In this document: one piece after another, positions 26,201 to 32,200 of the stretch
Layout of the letters: each line of letters opens with the position of its first letter
Position numbering within the stretch: the first letter of the stretch is position 1
Assembly: GCF_013415485.1 (NCBI RefSeq)
Contig: NZ_JACBXS010000017.1
Location: forward strand, 1 to 64,000
Length of the DNA stretch: 64,000 nt
Origin: Rhabdonatronobacter sediminivivens
GTDB lineage: Bacteria > Pseudomonadota > Alphaproteobacteria > Rhodobacterales > Rhodobacteraceae
Direction of reading: 5' to 3'
Position numbers and translations under genes: made by a program
Notes under the pieces: generated by a model
Seen by the model: only the letters and a program-made list of their open reading frames with translations
Databases searched by the model: none
Told to the model about the DNA's origin: nothing

Positions 26201-29200
26201 GGCGACCGGGATGTGCCGCCGGTGGTGACCTTCGAATGGTCGCTGGGCGGCAAGGCGCTGGATCATACGCTCTGGGTTTCGGTGCAATCCGCCTCGGGAG
26301 GTCTGTTTGCCGGTGAAAGCGACAGCGCCCTGATCGAAGCCCTGCGCGAGGCAGGCTTCCGCGATGCCACATTCGAGGATGATCCGACCGCCTCGGACCT
26401 GTTCCTGGACGGCAACCGCAACCGGGTCTTTGCCAAGAATTTCAACGCCAGCACCGAGGAGGTGCTGAGCTTCACCCTGCCGTTCCCGCTCACACGCGGG
26501 CAGCTCTATGCCTGGGGCATCAGCGTCAACGACGAAGGCCGCAGGTTGCAGACCATGTCCGAGCTGTTCCGCGTGGCCCCCGCAGAGGAGCAGGGCGGCT
26601 TCAGCTCGGTCACGGTCCTGACCCATAATTTCCACCCGTTCTGGGGGCCGCAACCGACCGAATCCGCGATGTTCGAGCTGGCCCAGCAGATTGCGCGGCG
26701 CAATGACGGGATGGTGGCGGTCCATGACTCGCAGACCGGGATCTGGCGTTCGGCCACGCCGGGGCGCAATCTGGATGACCCGCAAGGGGCGCTGGTCCTG
26801 ATGACGGACTGGTACCGCGAAAGCGCCATCAATGATTCCGGCTTCACCGAGGCTGCCGCCAGCGCCATCTTTGCCGGGCTGATGCATCTGAACACCGAAA
26901 CCGCGCAGGATCTGTTTGCCCTGCCGATGCATTTCATCGGCCACGGGCGCGGCGCCGTGGTGAATTCCGAGATCGTGGAACGGCTGTTGTTCCATGTGGG
27001 CAAGACCATGCCGGACCTGCATTTCACCGCGCTGGACCCGCATGACCATGACATCCCCTCGCTGGCGATCGATTTCGAATCCTTCGCCAAGGCCAAGGCC
27101 AAGGGCGCATTCCGCGCCACGCTCAAAGGCGCAGGCACTGCACTTCTGACCCGCAATCCGATCCCGGCCTGGGAGGCGGCCAAGTCGTTTACCAAGAGCA
27201 TCCTGTGGTCCGGAACGTCCGATTTCGCGCGGCTGATGGGCTTGCAATACCTTGACTGGCGCAGTTTCCGTGATCCGCAGATCACCTATTGGCAGGGGAT
27301 CGATTTCTTCGACAGCTACTACCAGCAGCAGGCGGTGATCGATGCGACCGAGATACTGCCCTACCTGGCGGCATCGAACTGGGGGCCGGGGGCGCTGGAG
27401 CGGCTGCAATCCGACCCGCTGGGCGAGGCCGCGCGGCTGTGGGCGCGCACCGGGACCGGGCTGGACCCGGACCAGTTCAACACCTCGCTCACCGTCTGGG
27501 GCCGCAGCATCCCGCAGGCCGATATCAACCGCAGCCTGGACGGGCTGCCCGGCTTTGTCGAAGATGACATCTGGCCGCTGATCCAGCGTTACACCGGCTT
27601 CAACGGCGGTCTGGGAACGCTGCATGACCGGACGCTCGCCTGGTATGCGGGCACGGCGGCGCTGAACATCGACCGCATCGGCTCTGCCTATTCCAGCGGG
27701 GAACCCATCTGGCGGCGCCTGAGCGACCGCGGGATCGAAACCGATGGCTGGCTGCTGGGGGTGAAATCGCGCTATTACCCGCCCTATCTGGATGAAACCG
27801 AAAACACTCAGGGCTGGTACCGGGCCTTTGCGGATGTGCAGCGTTTCGGCCTGTTCGAAAGCGCGCCGGGCGACACACCCAGCGGGCCGCTGGTCGATGG
27901 CTACCCCTGGGAAGGCATCGGCGAGGGGTGGTTCTATTCCTGGCTGGGCGGCGGCAGCGATCCCTTTGCGGTGCGCGGCATCGACGGCAGCCGCCCCGAG
28001 GCCACGGGCACCCCGGACCGCCCCGTTGCGGGCGAATTCAACAACACCCGCCACGGCGCGCTGCCGGACGCGGTCCCGGTGGTGTTCAACGGCGATTTCC
28101 AGGCCGGGTTCCGGCCCTATTACGGGCGGATCGTGCTTCCGGGGTTCCTCAGCACGCCGCTGGCGGCGACCGGGCTTTCGCCGCCGGGTGCGCTGGAATA
28201 CCAGTTCCCCGGCTGGTCCTATCAGGGCGGACAGATCGACGGGCTTCTGGGCCTCAGCCTGCAGGTCCCGCAGGTTGAAGCCGTCATTGCCGGTCTGGGC
28301 ATCAGCCCCGACGCGGCCGAGGCATTCGTGGAGGGGCTGGACGGGTTGCTGGGTCTGGTCAGCACCCTGACCGATACGCTGATCCAGGGCGGGACGATGA
28401 CCGACGCGGTGCGCGCGGTGATGGATGCGGCCGATTTCAGCAATTTCTTTGATGGCCGTATCGGCCTTGATGACCTGCGCGAGATCACCCGCGCCCTGCA
28501 TGAATCCACGCTCTACTCCACCTCGCAATACTCCATGTTCACCGATTTCCGGCGCGAGTTCACGGATATCGCGCTTAACGGGCCCAACCTGATGCTGCCC
28601 TTCGGCATCTATGGCGCCGCCGCCGAAGCGATGGAGGATTTCGCCACCGGCGTGCTGCCAACGCTGCTGTTCTGGCTGCAGGCCAATGCGGTGGACTATC
28701 ACATGAGCCTGATGAGCCGCGATTTCGTGCCTGGTATCGCCACCAGCAACCGCTTCTACCTGCCGCAGGATGTGGCGCAGATCGGTTTCGATGCCTGGCC
28801 CGGCGCGTTCGGGGCAGGCAGCCTGAGCGTGCTCTGGGTGGGTATGGATGGCACGGAAACGCGCCTGATCATCCGTGACGTGGGCATGTTCATCAATCTG
28901 GAAGAAACCACCCCGCGCAAGCGCTATGTCGCTGCAATTCCATCTGAAATACGCGGAACATCGGGCAGCCTGCGGTTCGAGTTCCAGGGCCAGCACACCA
29001 CATTCCTGGAACGTGCGCGCTTCGTGGGGATCGACAATATCGGCGTGGATGGCATTTCCATCGAATTCCGCACCATCGATCCCGAACCGGAACTGGACGA
29101 AGACCCGGGCGATACCGATGACCCGCAGACCGATCCCGCCGAACAGAACGGCGGCGAAACCGATCCCGGCCCCACCCCGCCCCCCACAGGGGAGAACGGC

Positions 29201-32200
29201 ACCGGGGACACGCCGTCCGACCCGGCACCTTCGGACCCGCCAGAGGCCGATCCGGCCCCCTCCGACCCTGCCCCGTCTGATCCAGCCCCCTCCGACCCCG
29301 CACCTTCTGATCCGGCACCTTCCGATCCCACACCTGCGGACCCCGAACCCGCCCCCCCTCCGGTGCTGGAGCCACAGCCCGACCCCGAAGTTCCCCAGCC
29401 AGAAAGCGTCGATTTCGATTTTCCAAATTCCAAGGCCGGCAAGTGGCTGTTCACCGACACGCTTAAGAAAAGCGACTCGCAGAAAAGCGGGCTGGAGGCG
29501 ATTGCCCGCGGCACCAAGGATTTCAAGGACGGCGCCAACCTCAAGGAACTGGTGCTGGAGAACAAGACCGACAGCGACGCCGAGATCGTCATCACCCTGC
29601 AGCCGAACCTGTTCCTGGGCCTGCAGGTGTCCTCGGCGATCAGCAGCGACCTGACCGATGCCGATATCGAGCTGGCCCCGATCACCTGGTCGGACGCAAC
29701 GCAAACCCGCCGGATCGAGATCTCGCTGGCGGCGGGCACCACCCGGACGCTGAAGCTCCATGCCGCGGTGGAACTGCATGAGCTGCAGCGCATGGTCGGC
29801 CCCGGGATCATCGACGCGGGCCTGCGGATTGCCGAGTTCTGGCGCGATGAGCCCCTGGGCAAGGTGCATGATTTCCGGCTGTTCTACCTGCTGGATATCG
29901 GCGATGACTCCACCATAGACGGCATCATCACCCTGCCGCCCACCGTCGCCGGGCAGGAGCGGGTGTTCGTCCTGCCCGGAAGCGCGCCCTTCGAAGTCTC
30001 GATCCCGCTGGCCACCTCGGACATCTACAAGGACGGCACCAAGACCAAGCCGATGCAGGAAAGCAACTTCCGCGCCGATGCGCTGGACATGGGGCGCTGG
30101 CTGCAACTGGTGAATGCAGCCGCATCGCAGGATCTGGTCCTGAACTTCCTGCCCGAACTGCCGGTCAATCGCAGTGACGGCTACCTGAAGCTGAAGACCG
30201 AGCTGCGCTTCGGCGGCGAGAAATCCGGCAGCATCGTCTTCAAGGCCCCGATCCGCCAGCAGAACGCCCTGGACGTGAACCCGGCGCAACTGATCCGCGG
30301 GCTGGAACTGCTGCTGGAAAGCTTTGGCGATGCCGGGTTTGTGGGCATCGATCCCGCAGTGTCCGACCCGGACATGCGCGCGCAGATGGAGGCGCTTTAC
30401 GCCCCGGTGATCGAAATGCTGCTGCGCGAAAGCGCGGGCGGGACGGATTTTTCCGCGCTTGATCCGCTGCCGGGGGTGCTGAGCCTGTTTGCCCCCTTTG
30501 TGGCCGCGGGCAGCATGGATCTGGGCCCCGGCCAGATGTCGAACCAGCCGCTCTACCGGCTGGAACCGCTGAGCGAAGCTGAATTCGCCCGTATCCAGGA
30601 CTGGCTGGCCCTGCCCGCCGCCGAACGCCCCCCCTTTGACCCCACCCCCCGCGCCGAGGCCCGGCTGGATATCGACCGCAAGGCGCTGGAGGCGCTGGTG
30701 CTGGCGCATGATCCATACCGGCTGCGCCCGGACCTGACCCCGGCGCAGGCGCTGCAACGGCTGCAGGCGGTGCTCAACCCCGCCATCCGGGACGCCACGC
30801 CCGCCATCCGGCTGGCGGTCGATGGTGCGCTGCGGTCTTATGCGCTGGCGCATCTGGCGGGCGATGTGGCGCTGGACATGCGCGGGTTCTCCGACCGGAT
30901 CGGCTGGTTGGTGGCGCATGAATACCTGCACAACCTGGGGCTGGTGAATGAATATGGCGCCGATGGCCTCGCGCGCGATCCGTTGCGCCCCACCCCGCTT
31001 TCGACGCTCTACAACACCGATTTCACGCCGGAACACCTGGCGGTTCTGGCGCTGGCACTGGATGATCCGCGCCTGTCGCCCAGCCCCGATCAGGGCCGCA
31101 TTCTGGCGCAATGGTATCTGGACCGGCTGCGCGACCATGACGCGGCCTTCCCCGATGGGCGGTTTACGGCCAATTCCCCCGGCGTCGATCCGATCGAGGA
31201 ACCGGGACCGTTCCTGAACGGCGATTTCGCCACCCCCTCGGGCGATGCGGGCTTTGGCTGGCAGCTTGCCGGTGCGGCCACCACCGGGCCCGAGGGTCTG
31301 GTCCTGACCGAGGCGCTGACCGGCAATGGCCGGGCCGCGCAATTCTTCATCCCCCCCGCGGGGGCCAGCCATCTGCGGGTAACGCTGACCAACCGCATGG
31401 CCCTGACGCCGGGCCTGCCGGATGCGTTCGAGATCCGCCTGCGTGGCGCCGATGGCATGGCGCTGGCCGTGGCCCCGCTGGACGGCACCGATGCCGCCGT
31501 GAACCTGCAGGCCGATGGGACGCTGGTCCTGGCCGACAGCGTGCTGCGCACAAGCGGCGCGGGGCCGGTCGCACCGGGTGAAACCGTTGTTCTGGATCTG
31601 CCGCTGCCCGTGCTTGCCAACACGCCCCTGTGGCTGGAGTTCGACCTGATCGGGCTGGGGGCGCTGGGGTCTCAGGTGGTGATCGCCCAGGTCGAACCGG
31701 TGCTGCGCGCTGATACCCTGCGCGTGGTGACGCTGGATGCGGAACCGGATGCGCTGCGGATTGGCTTCAACGCCGATTTCAACCGTGCGACCATTGCGCT
31801 TTATGGCCCCGGCCCCGATCTGCCCGATGATCTGCGCGTGATCGGCCCGGATGCAAACCCGGTGCCGGGCAGCCTGATCTTCACCGATGACGGCTTCTGG
31901 TTCCTGCCGACCGGCGGCTTTGCCCCCGGCAACCATGAGCTGATCCTGCGTAGCGCCGCCGATGCCTGGACCGGCCCGCTGGGGGATCTGGACGGCCCGG
32001 GCGATGGGCAGGCGGGGGGTGATTTCCGCGCATCCTTCACCATTGCCGCGCGAGAGGTGGCAATCCAAGCGGGCGACATCATCCTGCCGCCGGGGGCTTC
32101 CGTCCAGCCAGCCGATGGCGTGCCGGTGCGGCTGCACTCCTCGGGCGGGATCAGCGCGCTGGGGTTCACGCTGATCGTGCCCACGGGCGCGCTGAGCGTG

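Noticed and set aside
29200-29340. CRISPR array suggested by regular short repeats
   Set aside because: The repeats are in-frame protein-coding SDPAP units with no spacers.
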